From positions 1 through 64,000 of the forward strand of contig CAYLKL010000003.1 of the NCBI GenBank assembly GCA_964384645.1: DNA of 64,000 bases, given 5' to 3'. The notes under the pieces were generated by a model that saw nothing but the letters and a program-made list of their open reading frames with translations, was not told the origin of the DNA and ran no database searches. A program made the translations under genes and the position numbers. Origin of the DNA: DAORIO01 sp964384645 (GTDB lineage: Bacteria; Patescibacteriota; Minisyncoccia; Phycocordibacterales; UBA9973). Positions 40,347 to 48,922 of this stretch are shown here, piece after piece; position 1 is the stretch's first letter; each line of letters opens with the position of its first letter.

Positions 40347-42445
40347 TATAAATTTATTTTGAACACTTCGTTTATGTAACCCTTGTTTGCATTTATAACG
40401 CCTGATTTGAATACTGTTTTATAAGATTCATCTGCCAATTTTTGGTCTATTTCAACATAATAATTTCCTTGTGGCATCAAACAATAATATTGTCCGTATT
40501 TATTTGCCACTTTTTTAGAAATCAAAGTCTGTGTATCAGAATTGTATACTTTTATTATAGCAAATGAGATAGGATTCCCTTCCACATCCAAAATTTTTCC
40601 AAAATTTTTCGTTTTTATACCTGTTTCTCTTAAAAATAGAAGAATTAGGTACAAGCAAAAGACTAAAATATTGTAAGTTGAAAAAGAGGAAAGAATTGCT
40701 AGACATGAAACTGTAAATCCAAAAGAAAAGAAAGAGTCAGAAAGCTTTGTCAAAAAAACATCTCTTTTTGAATAATACTTCATCAGTTTTTGATCTCGCT
40801 TTGCAAATTCATTCCAATCAAAACCAATTGGATCCATTGGGATATTCTTGATAATCACGTCACCTGCTCTACTTACCTCAAAAACATCTCCGAAATACAA
40901 ATCCAAATATATTTCATCACGAGTTTTTCCCACCAATTTAAGTGACGGGAAAGAATAGTGAGTCTTTTTGGGTAACAGTCTATATTTTCCAGGCTCAACT
41001 AAAAATCCATAACGCCCATCCATATCAGTTATTGAGGATTGAATTTCTTTTCCTTCCAAATCTTGAAGAGAAACCATAACAGGATCTAGTGGTTGTTTTG
41101 TAACTGCATCATAAACAGTCCCCCAAGGTCTTGCTCTTTTTTTAATTCCAAAAGCACTCATAAGGGCTGACCACAATCTATACGGCAACATCCAAATTTC
41201 AGTAAAAGAAAGTGGTGTACCGAAAAGTTTTGGAAGAACAGAGAAAATTGCACCGAACAAAATTCCAACAATTCCAATCATTTTAATTATAGGATTGCCA
41301 TAATCACTCGTGATTATTTCTTTCATTTCATCAAAAGCAGCCAAAAAAGTATCTATAGTGTAATCATAGGTATCGATTATTATGCACCAAATGACACCCA
41401 ATATACTTGTTTCGTATTCGCACCCTGTCAGTGGGTCGAAAACATCGTCATCGCTTGGATCTTCTTCGTCATCATCAGTGGGAGGGTTATCATCGTCGTC
41501 AATTGGGTCCAAATCATCTCCCGGGTCTTCTTCATCTACTGGAACATCCTCGTCTGTTGGATCTTCCTCTTCATCAACAGGATCATCATCGCCAGGAGAA
41601 GAACACAAAGAATTTTGTGGATTTAGTGTACAAAAATCACCACCGAAATTTAAAATTATAATCCCAGTATAAACGTCTCCTCTAGAATTATCTATTGCTC
41701 GATATTTAAGTTCATAGTCACCTAAACTAGGCGGTGTCCAAGGAATAGAAATAGAATTGGAATTATTTACCAAAGCAACTAGTACGTCATCTATATAAAT
41801 AAAAATCTTTAAAATTGAACCGTCCGGGTCAGTAGCGTTTGCCGAAAGAGTAACATTTTGTAAAGTTGCATAGTTGTTGACTGTGTTGGTCGGATTTAGA
41901 ACAGTAATAATTGGTAAAATATTGTCATTTCCACCCCCACCACCTCCGCCAGTAACAACTGTGTTTCTCCAACTTGTATTTACACAGGCATCAACAACAC
42001 CACAATCAAATTGTATCCAGCCATAATTTTGACTCCAAGCATAACCATCAAAATTTCCATTGCTATCTATGGTTACAGTTTGAGCAGATGAATTATCAAA
42101 CGGTCCGAAATTTACCCAGCCAGCGTTCTCTCCCCAGGCAAAACCAGAAAGAACACCGCTTGTGGTATTGCTCACCTTAAAATCACTACCTCCACAAGAA
42201 CTATTATTTGAACAATTTAAACTAATCCAACCAATATTTTCTCCCCAAATATAACCCGTGAGTTCGCTTGATGTTACCGTGACGTTTTTATCTGAGTTGG
42301 TCGTAAAATAACCAAAATTTATAATACTACTATCGCTCTCTAATTTTGCTTTGTAATTTACAGAGTCGATGTTTCCAACGGCAAAAATAAAACTAGAAGG
42401 AAATAAAAATAGTGTTAAAAATAAAATTTTTTTTAGAAATTTCAT
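40346..42445 (-). CDS. Multi-domain surface/membrane protein with W-G-E-N repeats
   Basis: 699 residues. Signal peptide (1-22). Three copies of a G-[YF]-x-W-[GS]-[EQ]-N-x-GW motif follow (GYIWGENIGWISL, GFAWGENAGWVNF, GYAWSQNYGWIQF). Then an Ig-like domain, an Asp/Glu/Pro-rich linker (about 285-345), a membrane helix (KMIGIVGILFGAIFSVLP), a carboxypeptidase-regulatory-like beta domain, a hydrophobic pair (FTVSCLAILSSF, YLILLFL) and a second such beta domain at the end. Probably a membrane-spanning envelope scaffold. It overlaps the site-2 protease gene by 4 bases. Confidence 0.7.
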   Translation of the reverse strand: MKFLKKILFLTLFLFPSSFIFAVGNIDSVNYKAKLESDSSIINFGYFTTNSDKNVTVTSSELTGYIWGENIGWISLNCSNNSSCGGSDFKVSNTTSGVLSGFAWGENAGWVNFGPFDNSSAQTVTIDSNGNFDGYAWSQNYGWIQFDCGVVDACVNTSWRNTVVTGGGGGGGNDNILPIITVLNPTNTVNNYATLQNVTLSANATDPDGSILKIFIYIDDVLVALVNNSNSISIPWTPPSLGDYELKYRAIDNSRGDVYTGIIILNFGGDFCTLNPQNSLCSSPGDDDPVDEEEDPTDEDVPVDEEDPGDDLDPIDDDDNPPTDDDEEDPSDDDVFDPLTGCEYETSILGVIWCIIIDTYDYTIDTFLAAFDEMKEIITSDYGNPIIKMIGIVGILFGAIFSVLPKLFGTPLSFTEIWMLPYRLWSALMSAFGIKKRARPWGTVYDAVTKQPLDPVMVSLQDLEGKEIQSSITDMDGRYGFLVEPGKYRLLPKKTHYSFPSLKLVGKTRDEIYLDLYFGDVFEVSRAGDVIIKNIPMDPIGFDWNEFAKRDQKLMKYYSKRDVFLTKLSDSFFSFGFTVSCLAILSSFSTYNILVFCLYLILLFLRETGIKTKNFGKILDVEGNPISFAIIKVYNSDTQTLISKKVANKYGQYYCLMPQGNYYVEIDQKLADESYKTVFKSGVINANKGYINEVFKINL

Positions 42446-43065
42446 AAATTAAAACTTATGCCTGTCATTAAATTAAAAATCCAAAAAACTATAGGTGAAA
42501 TAACTGGCCAAATAAAGAAGACAACTATTATAAAAAGTGGCAATGTATAAGCGCTCGCAAGCTTTTCAAAACGACTAAATCTATCTGGTAACAATGAAAA
42601 AAGAATTCCTGATCCATCAAGCGGTGGAACTGGCACGGCATTAAATACTGCAAGTAAAATATTTAAAAATACAATTAAAGCTGATATTTCTATAATTGAC
42701 GATGGAAGAGCTATAAAAGCTGAAGACCTAATAACCATAGAAAAGAAAAACGCGATTAGAAGATTTACAACAATACCTGCTATTGAAACAAAGAACAGTG
42801 CTTTTTTTCTAATCTCTGGGGCGAAATTGGCAGAATTTACTGGAACAGGCTTTGCCCAACCAAACAAAAAGCCGGCATTTGTGACTACTAAAATTATAGG
42901 TAATAATATTGATCCAAAAAGATCTAAGTGTGGAATAGGATTTATTGTCAGCCGACCCGCCATTTTGGCAGTTTGATCACCAAATTTGAAAGCGACATAG
43001 CCGTGAGCGACTTCGTGCGCCACAACTGAAATAATAAGGATTAAAATGTAAAAAATAGAATCCAT
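42442..43065 (-). CDS. Site-2 protease family (M50) membrane metalloprotease
   Basis: 207 residues, five or so membrane helices. The zinc motif HEVAH sits in SVVAHEVAHGYVAF (about 18-22), and the third ligand in NAVPVPPLDGSG (N-P-V-P-P-L-D-G type). It cuts substrates within the membrane. It has no PDZ domain, so it is the minimal form. It is first in a three-gene unit with two envelope proteins, overlapping the next by 4 bases, which makes those proteins candidate substrates. Confidence 0.9.
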   Translation of the reverse strand: MDSIFYILILIISVVAHEVAHGYVAFKFGDQTAKMAGRLTINPIPHLDLFGSILLPIILVVTNAGFLFGWAKPVPVNSANFAPEIRKKALFFVSIAGIVVNLLIAFFFSMVIRSSAFIALPSSIIEISALIVFLNILLAVFNAVPVPPLDGSGILFSLLPDRFSRFEKLASAYTLPLFIIVVFFIWPVISPIVFWIFNLMTGISFNL

Positions 43066-43067
43066 AC

Positions 43068-43096
43068 TTGTCTAATTAATACCCTTATGATAGCAT
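43068..43096 (+). promoter_or_regulatory. rpmB promoter
   Basis: TTGTCT (43068-43073), 17-bp spacer, TAGCAT (43091-43096). The ATG is 15 nt further on. Confidence 0.5.
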
Positions 43097-43111
43097 ACCC
43101 AAACAACACAT

Positions 43112-43354
43112 ATGGCAAAAAAATGCGCAATAACTAATAAAAGTTCACTAATGGCAAGCGGATATTCAAACCGCGTGCGTGCTACTAAGTTCAATCCGAC
43201 TGTTAAGACTCGAAGATATGCAAACTTACAAACAAAAACAATCTTTGTTCCTGAAATAAACAAGAAAATAAAGATAACTGTTTCAACTAGAGGCCTAAAA
43301 ACAATCGCAAAACTAGGAGCCTTCCAAGCACTAAAACAAGCAAACTTAATTTAA
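43112..43354 (+). CDS. rpmB: Ribosomal protein bL28
   Basis: 80 residues. MAKKCAITNKSSLMASGYSN and TRRYANLQTKTIFVPE match the bL28 pattern; only the first Cys of the zinc form is present. STRGLKTIAKLGAF is the conserved C-terminal helix. A single gene surrounded by envelope genes. Confidence 0.93.
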   Translation: MAKKCAITNKSSLMASGYSNRVRATKFNPTVKTRRYANLQTKTIFVPEINKKIKITVSTRGLKTIAKLGAFQALKQANLI

Positions 43355-43355
43355 A

Positions 43356-43381
43356 AATCCCGTCCAAGACGGGATTTTTAA
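43356..43381. terminator. Bidirectional terminator
   Basis: AAAATCCCGTC / GACGGGATTTTT with loop CAA, between rpmB (+) and the ComEC-type MBL gene (-). Confidence 0.93.
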
Positions 43382-43410
43382 ATAAGATTCTATTTTCTAT
43401 ATTCTAATAT

Positions 43411-44268
43411 CTAATTATCTAAATAAATTTTTTCCCCGTCGCTTATAAAAGTGATTATTCCAAAATCATAAGTCGCCAGACTTTTAATATTTAAAGCCTC
43501 AACCCTATCCATAACGTCTTTGTGCGGATGTCCGTATGTATTATTAAGTCCGGCTGAAATAATAACGACTTCGGGATCGACTGCTTTCAAAAATTCCATC
43601 GAAGAAGAAGTTTTTGAACCATGATGTCCTAATTTCAAAACATCCGATTCTATATTTTTAAAATTTTTTATTATTCTTTCTTCGTCTTCAATATAAGCAT
43701 CCCCCGTTAGCATGAATTCTGAATTTCCATACACCAACCGTCCGCAAATAGAAGCATCATTTGCTTCAACAAAAGAGACATCTGAATCGGGTGATAAAAT
43801 TTCAAAGCGCACATTTTTATCTTTGTCTAAATAAATATTTGTCCCCGCTCTAGCTAAAAAAGTTTTTATTCCTTTATTTTGAGCAATCTTTAAAATTTGA
43901 TTATAATTAGTGTTGTCGGCAATATTTCCAGAAATAAATAAAGAGCCAATATCATATTCTTGAATAATAGAAACCAAGCCACCAGAATGATCTTCGTCTG
44001 GATGTGTGACAACCAACACATCAATTCTATTATCAAAGCTATCCATCACCGAGTCTAATTTCTGTAACAATAAATCCCCTGACCTACCCCCGTCTATCAA
44101 CATATCAGTCTTCCCAAATGCCTTTATATAAATAGCGTCACCTTGACCAATATCTAAAAAAGAAACCTGTAGAGGGTATTCTTTTTTAAATTCCCTAATA
44201 GAAAGAAACCCTAAAATTACCAAAAGTAGAAATATTACAAAAATCTTGTTTTTCTTAATTCTTTCCAT
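43411..44268 (-). CDS. Stand-alone ComEC-type metallo-beta-lactamase (DNA-uptake nuclease domain)
   Basis: 285 residues. One N-terminal membrane helix (about 9-24), then the MBL domain: VSFLDIGQGDAIYI, THPDEDHSGG (H-x-D-x-D-H), FMLTGDAY and LKLGHHGSKTSSS. These are the hallmarks of the C-terminal domain of ComEC/Rec2, thought to degrade the non-transported strand. The channel part lies in a separate gene 2.4 kb away (46686-48149). Start codons of this gene and sod are 19 nt apart and divergent. Confidence 0.9.
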   Translation of the reverse strand: MERIKKNKIFVIFLLLVILGFLSIREFKKEYPLQVSFLDIGQGDAIYIKAFGKTDMLIDGGRSGDLLLQKLDSVMDSFDNRIDVLVVTHPDEDHSGGLVSIIQEYDIGSLFISGNIADNTNYNQILKIAQNKGIKTFLARAGTNIYLDKDKNVRFEILSPDSDVSFVEANDASICGRLVYGNSEFMLTGDAYIEDEERIIKNFKNIESDVLKLGHHGSKTSSSMEFLKAVDPEVVIISAGLNNTYGHPHKDVMDRVEALNIKSLATYDFGIITFISDGEKIYLDN

Positions 44269-44271
44269 GAG

Positions 44272-44277
44272 TTATAC
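44272..44277 (+). promoter_or_regulatory. sod -10 box, leaderless-like
   Basis: TATACT ends 10 nt before the sod ATG at 44288. A TTTCTT lies 16 bp upstream, inside the start of the divergent MBL gene. Confidence 0.45.
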
Positions 44278-44287
44278 TTCTTATGTT

Positions 44288-44875
44288 ATGACACAATTTA
44301 ACCCAAAACAATTTAATATCCCTACTCTTATCGGTATAAGCGCTAAAAATATAGAAGAGCACACGAAACTCTATTTAGGCTATGTAAAACACGCTAATTT
44401 AATTCAAGAACATATAGAAGAATTGTCTAAAGATTCTGAAAAATATGCTTACGAACTTGGCGAAATAAATCGTCGATTTTCTTTTGAATTTAATGGAATG
44501 AGAAACCACGAAGTCTATTTTTCTCTTTTTGAAGATGGAGCAAAAGAATTAAACACAGATAGTTTGCTTTCAAAAGAAATCGAGAAAACTTTCGGAAGTT
44601 TTGATAATTTAATAAACAAATTTAAAGCTATTGCCATGACTCGCGGAATTGGCTGGGCAATGTTATCTTTGGATCTTGAAAACAAATCTTTAATCCTTCA
44701 TTGGCTAGATGAACAACATCTAGGTCAACTCCAAAATACAAAACCAATCGTCGCTCTTGATATGTGGGAACATTCATTTGTTTCTGATTATCAACCAAGT
44801 GGTAAAAAACAGTACGTTGAAGATTTCTTCAAAAATATAAACTGGACTGTCTCTGAAAAAAGATTCGAAGAATAA
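44288..44875 (+). CDS. Fe/Mn superoxide dismutase
   Basis: 195 residues from the ATG at 44288; two upstream in-frame ATGs overlap the divergent gene. Metal-site regions are NIEEHTKLYLGYVKHAN (first His), NGMRNHEVYF (second His) and LDMWEHSF (Asp and His). The His-rich helix has lost the usual HH pair (H-T-K-L-Y), a divergent subgroup. It disproportionates superoxide; a plausible defence in an organism with few redox systems. Confidence 0.9.
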   Translation: MTQFNPKQFNIPTLIGISAKNIEEHTKLYLGYVKHANLIQEHIEELSKDSEKYAYELGEINRRFSFEFNGMRNHEVYFSLFEDGAKELNTDSLLSKEIEKTFGSFDNLINKFKAIAMTRGIGWAMLSLDLENKSLILHWLDEQHLGQLQNTKPIVALDMWEHSFVSDYQPSGKKQYVEDFFKNINWTVSEKRFEE

Positions 44876-44877
44876 AA

Positions 44878-44907
44878 AAAGCCTCTCATAAAAATGAGAG
44901 GCTTTTG
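44878..44907. terminator. Bidirectional terminator
   Basis: GCCTCTCAT / ATGAGAGGC with loop AAAA and flanking A/T runs, between sod and the convergent 44923 gene. Confidence 0.92.
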
Positions 44908-44922
44908 CAATTTAAACGCAGT

Positions 44923-46626
44923 TTATTCTTTTATAAATCGCTTGGTCTTGTGACCAACAACTACAAAATAAAAACCAGGTTTAATTTTTGAAACATCAAT
45001 CACCTCTTCGATAGCACCGGCAGATTGTTCGATAACAACTTTACCTAATGGATCGATAACAGTAATGGTATCTCCTACTTTGATCTTTTCGATAACCAAA
45101 TGGTCGGTTGTCGGATTTGGGTAGATTTTTATATCACCCATATCATCCTGAAACGCTTCTGTACGGACTTCGGCATTATCAGTAACTTCTTCCTGTTTTT
45201 CATCCGCAGAAAGACGACAGCTTGCTCCAAGAGTAACATTGACCACAGTGGAAGTTCTAAGAACTCCATACTTGTTAGTAACGATAACCTTGTATTTACC
45301 GACAGTAGTAACAATTAAACTATTCCCGGTTGCTCCGGCAATAACGTTCCCATACTTCTTCCAAACATAAGTAGCGTTTGAATCATATGGAACAGAAAGA
45401 GTGACATCTTGTCCGGGACAGATAGTTGTACTACCAAGTATTGATACTGCAGCACTTGGCGCAGGATATGTGACACGAGTTAAAATCATGTCGTAAGTTG
45501 AACTCGGCATATATGCTCGTGAACGCATACCTACAAACACCCAACCTATACCTGCATTCCTTTGAGCAAGACCTGTAAAGACATAAGCTCCCGTACTATT
45601 AGTTGTTTCTTTCCTGACCCAAATTCTATTAAAATTTGGGGAGTACTCAGCACCATAAGCACCGGTTGTTGTATTGAAATTTCCAAACATTCCCGCAACA
45701 ACAAAACCAGCATAAGAGTCTTCCATCTGAACTATCGATCCAGCTTCTGTTGTCTGAAATATTCCTGATACATTACCAAGCAAATCAACACTGACAAAAG
45801 AAATAAGGCTAGTCGCAGCATCTTCTTTGAGTCCGACAAAAAGAGAATTTTCTCTTTCGCCAAAACACATTTCAGTTGCAGTGTAACCCAGTGGCAAAGC
45901 AGATGACCAAAGTGTACCCCCGGAAGCATCCAAACAATAAACCGTTTGAATAACATTCCAAGAAGGATCATATCCTCTTACAAGAACAAAAGAATTTCCA
46001 GCGATCGTTGGAGCAACCGAAGTTGCAGCAAAACCATTAAAAAATCTTGTCCAAGTAGGAACACCTAATAAATCAAGCTTTGTAACGAAAGCGTTTTGAC
46101 CCTGAGCAGGTATTCTGTCTGAGCTAAAACAAGATCCGGATAAAAATAAATTATTACCCAAAATCCTCAAGCTTATAGGATTATCGTGACCACTACCGGA
46201 GACATTTGTAAGAATCGTAGACCATAAAACATTTGCAGATGCATCTTTTTTATACAAAGAGATGTCTCCGTTATTTTGGTCTTTCGAATAAACAAAAAAT
46301 ACACCAGATTGATCAGAGACCGTCGCCATATCAGACGATACCGCAGACTGTGACACAAACGATGAATCAAACCCACGAATTGCACCGTTATTGTAAGTAG
46401 TACTCGAGACAACACCAATACTTCCAGTTCCTTTCGGAACTCTGAGCCCACCAACGTATGAGTTTGCACCCATTGTTGATATGACTGGATTAATGGTCGA
46501 TTCGGATGTATCTACTACAGCTTTTTTGAATGTAACGGCTGGAGATTGAGCATTTACTATTTCGGGGCAATATATACCCTGGATAAGTATAATCAATAAG
46601 ATCATAAGATATTTGATTGTTTTCAT
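44923..46626 (-). CDS. Secreted beta-propeller/Ig protein with type IX-like C-terminal sorting domain
   Basis: 567 residues. A signal peptide (1-26, ending EIVNAQ) is followed by a beta-rich domain with repeated VGLK/FVS-type blades. Next is an Ig-like module (STTICPGQDVTLSV to YKVIVTNKYG). The last ~68 residues read IKIYPNPTTDHLVIEK ... DPLGKVV ... KPGFYFVVV ... KRFIKE. This is the pattern of the Bacteroidota Por/T9SS type A sorting domain. No T9SS component is in the window. The architecture suggests transfer from Bacteroidota. A-rich leader CTCTAAAAACTTGTTCTATG. Confidence 0.75.
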   Translation of the reverse strand: MKTIKYLMILLIILIQGIYCPEIVNAQSPAVTFKKAVVDTSESTINPVISTMGANSYVGGLRVPKGTGSIGVVSSTTYNNGAIRGFDSSFVSQSAVSSDMATVSDQSGVFFVYSKDQNNGDISLYKKDASANVLWSTILTNVSGSGHDNPISLRILGNNLFLSGSCFSSDRIPAQGQNAFVTKLDLLGVPTWTRFFNGFAATSVAPTIAGNSFVLVRGYDPSWNVIQTVYCLDASGGTLWSSALPLGYTATEMCFGERENSLFVGLKEDAATSLISFVSVDLLGNVSGIFQTTEAGSIVQMEDSYAGFVVAGMFGNFNTTTGAYGAEYSPNFNRIWVRKETTNSTGAYVFTGLAQRNAGIGWVFVGMRSRAYMPSSTYDMILTRVTYPAPSAAVSILGSTTICPGQDVTLSVPYDSNATYVWKKYGNVIAGATGNSLIVTTVGKYKVIVTNKYGVLRTSTVVNVTLGASCRLSADEKQEEVTDNAEVRTEAFQDDMGDIKIYPNPTTDHLVIEKIKVGDTITVIDPLGKVVIEQSAGAIEEVIDVSKIKPGFYFVVVGHKTKRFIKE

Positions 46627-46685
46627 AGAACAAGTTTTTAGAGTTTGACTGAATTTTTGTTTACTTAACTATATCACACAAATAC

Positions 46686-48149
46686 CTATTTTGTCAAGTA
46701 AAAAACCCTTGTTTTATAAGCCCAAACAGCAATAATTCCATACAAGACTAACATTATAAATAGCCCGAAATCCTTGAAAACAAAGGCCGAAATTGATAAT
46801 CCCGAAATAAATTTAGAAATGCTTATAACTACCCTTAACCCAAAATCCACACCTATTACAAAAGGAAAGGCTAAAACCGGACTAACTACCCCCACTATTC
46901 CCCCAATAAAACCTAGTAGCATGATTACCGGAATTAGAGGCAAAACAACAATATTTGTAGGCACAGATAAAACAGAAAGGAGTCTAGTTTGGTAAAGAAT
47001 AATTGGCAAAACTGCAACTTGAGCAGCCAAAGATGTTGCAATTATTTCTTTCAAAAAATATGGCAATTTTGTGTACAAACTTTGTTGTATTTTTTTAGTA
47101 AATAAAATTATTCCTAATGTTGCCAAAACTGAAAGCTGAAATGAAAAATCAAAATAAATAAGCCGAGGATTTATTATGTTCATAACAAGTACAGCAATAA
47201 ATAAAGCCCGAAGAGACATATACATATTTCCAGAACGTAAAGCGATGAGAGATATTATGGCCATAATTCCCGCCCTAACTGCAGTGATAGGAACACCTGT
47301 CATTAGAATAAAAAGAATTATTGATACAACTGAAAAAACAGAACTAGTTTTAGCTCCTATATTTAAAAACAATGCTTTTACCCAAGAAGCAATAACTGTA
47401 ATATTATAACCAGACAAAGCAATAATATGAGTCAGACCTGCAATACGAAATGAGTCAGCCAAATCGCTACTTAAAATATTTTTACCAAACAAAATACCAG
47501 CAAATAAATTTTCAATATCTCCCCGCAATCTATCTGCAAAAGGTTCAATGAAATTATCCCTCAAAAGAAAAAGTTTTCTTCTAAAATTATTCTTATTACT
47601 CTCTACTTTTTCAATTTTTGTATCATAACTTAAATAAAAAATGTTTTTAGTCTTCAAAAATTCATCGTATTCAAATTCTGTATTTGTATCAGTTTTAAAA
47701 GGTTTTGGTTTCTCAAAATTACCCACCACAGAAAGAATGTCTCCGTGCAAAAAGTTTTCTCCTATATCCTTACTGTATAACAAAACATTTTCTTTAGTTT
47801 TTTGCCCATTTATTACTGGCTTACACTGAAATTTAAATTGATTATTCTTGTACTCAACATCACCTGATACTTGGCAACTTAGATATAATGGCGCTTTTCC
47901 TTCAATTTTAAGAGCAGAAACTCTATTGGAATTATCCAATTTGAAATAACCAAAGCCAAACAAAAATGAAAATAAAAATACAGCGATCAATCCAATTTCT
48001 GCTGATTTTCTTATTACTGCTAAAAATAAAATAGCAAAATTAATTGCTATTAAAATATAAATTTCTATATTTAAAATTGGTGAAAAAAACAGGCCAAATA
48101 AAAATCCAAAACCTAATATTAAAGATATTTTATTTAAATTTGCGCCCAT
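46686..48149 (-). CDS. ComEC/Rec2 channel domain protein (no nuclease domain)
   Basis: 487 residues. N-terminal helices, an OB-like DUF4131 region (VSGDVEYKNNQFKFQCKPVI, VGNFEKPKPF), then the competence domain: FAGILFGKN, IAGLTHIIALSGYNITVIASW (conserved L-x-H-x-x-x-x-S-G), GVPITAVRAGIMA and several membrane helices. This forms the DNA channel in other bacteria. The protein ends in the last helix with no MBL domain, which is encoded at 43411-44268. It overlaps rnhA by 16 bases. Confidence 0.92.
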   Translation of the reverse strand: MGANLNKISLILGFGFLFGLFFSPILNIEIYILIAINFAILFLAVIRKSAEIGLIAVFLFSFLFGFGYFKLDNSNRVSALKIEGKAPLYLSCQVSGDVEYKNNQFKFQCKPVINGQKTKENVLLYSKDIGENFLHGDILSVVGNFEKPKPFKTDTNTEFEYDEFLKTKNIFYLSYDTKIEKVESNKNNFRRKLFLLRDNFIEPFADRLRGDIENLFAGILFGKNILSSDLADSFRIAGLTHIIALSGYNITVIASWVKALFLNIGAKTSSVFSVVSIILFILMTGVPITAVRAGIMAIISLIALRSGNMYMSLRALFIAVLVMNIINPRLIYFDFSFQLSVLATLGIILFTKKIQQSLYTKLPYFLKEIIATSLAAQVAVLPIILYQTRLLSVLSVPTNIVVLPLIPVIMLLGFIGGIVGVVSPVLAFPFVIGVDFGLRVVISISKFISGLSISAFVFKDFGLFIMLVLYGIIAVWAYKTRVFYLTK

Positions 48150-48844
48150 TCTTTTAGTAATTCAGATTCTTCTTCTTTTGAGTGTACTTTTCTAAATTTT
48201 GCACCATTCTTCCCCTTAACATCCTGCTCACAAGATTTCCAATCTTTATACGTTTTTAAAACACCAGCAACTAAACTAACATAAGAATAAGCTGGCCTTT
48301 TGTCGTTTGATTTTTTAATAGTCACCTTAAGGTCTTTTAAAATATCTTCATGTTTACTTTTTTCTCCCACAAAAAGAGTTATGCTCTTGTTATCAGCAAA
48401 AGCTTGAGCAATAATATCCGCTCTCTCATTTAAAATAACACCGGCGTGACCAGGAACTTTTTCCAATTTCAAACCTCTACTCTTAAGTCTAAAACAAATA
48501 CCAAATAAATCTTTCCAAATATCTTGATTTAAAACTATATTCCCCTCTTTTGTTTTCCATCCAGTTTTCTCCCAAGCAAACATCCAACCAGAAATACCAT
48601 TTACTACATAGGCTGAATCAGAAAAAATAACAATTTCACCATTATTCGTTCTGCTTTCAATTAATTCCAAACTTTTCAAAACAGCCATCATTTCCATTCT
48701 GTTGTTTGTAGTTTTGTCTTCTCTGCCACCTATCTCTAAAATCTTACCTTCTGAAAATAAAATAATTGCACCATACCCTCCAGGACCAGGATTTCCTCTA
48801 GATGCTCCGTCTGTATAAACAAGTATTTTATTTTCATTATTCAT
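48134..48844 (-). CDS. rnhA: Ribonuclease HI with C-terminal hybrid-binding-like domain
   Basis: 236 residues. The RNase H fold has YTDGASRGNPGPGGYG (Asp12), NNRMEMMAV (Glu), IFSDSAYVV (Asp) and GHAGVILNERAD (Asp), a complete DEDD set. After residue about 180, YVSLVAGVLKTYKDWKSCEQ and DVKGKNGAKFRKVHSKEEE resemble the small hybrid-binding (viroplasmin-like) domain, which in most RNases H lies at the N-terminus. It removes RNA from RNA-DNA hybrids. Coupled to ComEC by overlap. Confidence 0.9.
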   Translation of the reverse strand: MNNENKILVYTDGASRGNPGPGGYGAIILFSEGKILEIGGREDKTTNNRMEMMAVLKSLELIESRTNNGEIVIFSDSAYVVNGISGWMFAWEKTGWKTKEGNIVLNQDIWKDLFGICFRLKSRGLKLEKVPGHAGVILNERADIIAQAFADNKSITLFVGEKSKHEDILKDLKVTIKKSNDKRPAYSYVSLVAGVLKTYKDWKSCEQDVKGKNGAKFRKVHSKEEESELLKEWAQI

Positions 48845-48869
48845 AACCTTATTTTATCAGCATAAACTA

Positions 48870-48901
48870 ATAAAAAAAACCTATTTTATAGGTTTTTTTT
48901 A
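48870..48901 (-). terminator. Terminator of the 48923 surface gene
   Basis: AAAAAACCTAT / ATAGGTTTTTTTT with loop TTT, downstream of the giant surface gene. Confidence 0.85.
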
Positions 48902-48922
48902 TTAAATAAACTTTTAAGATTA

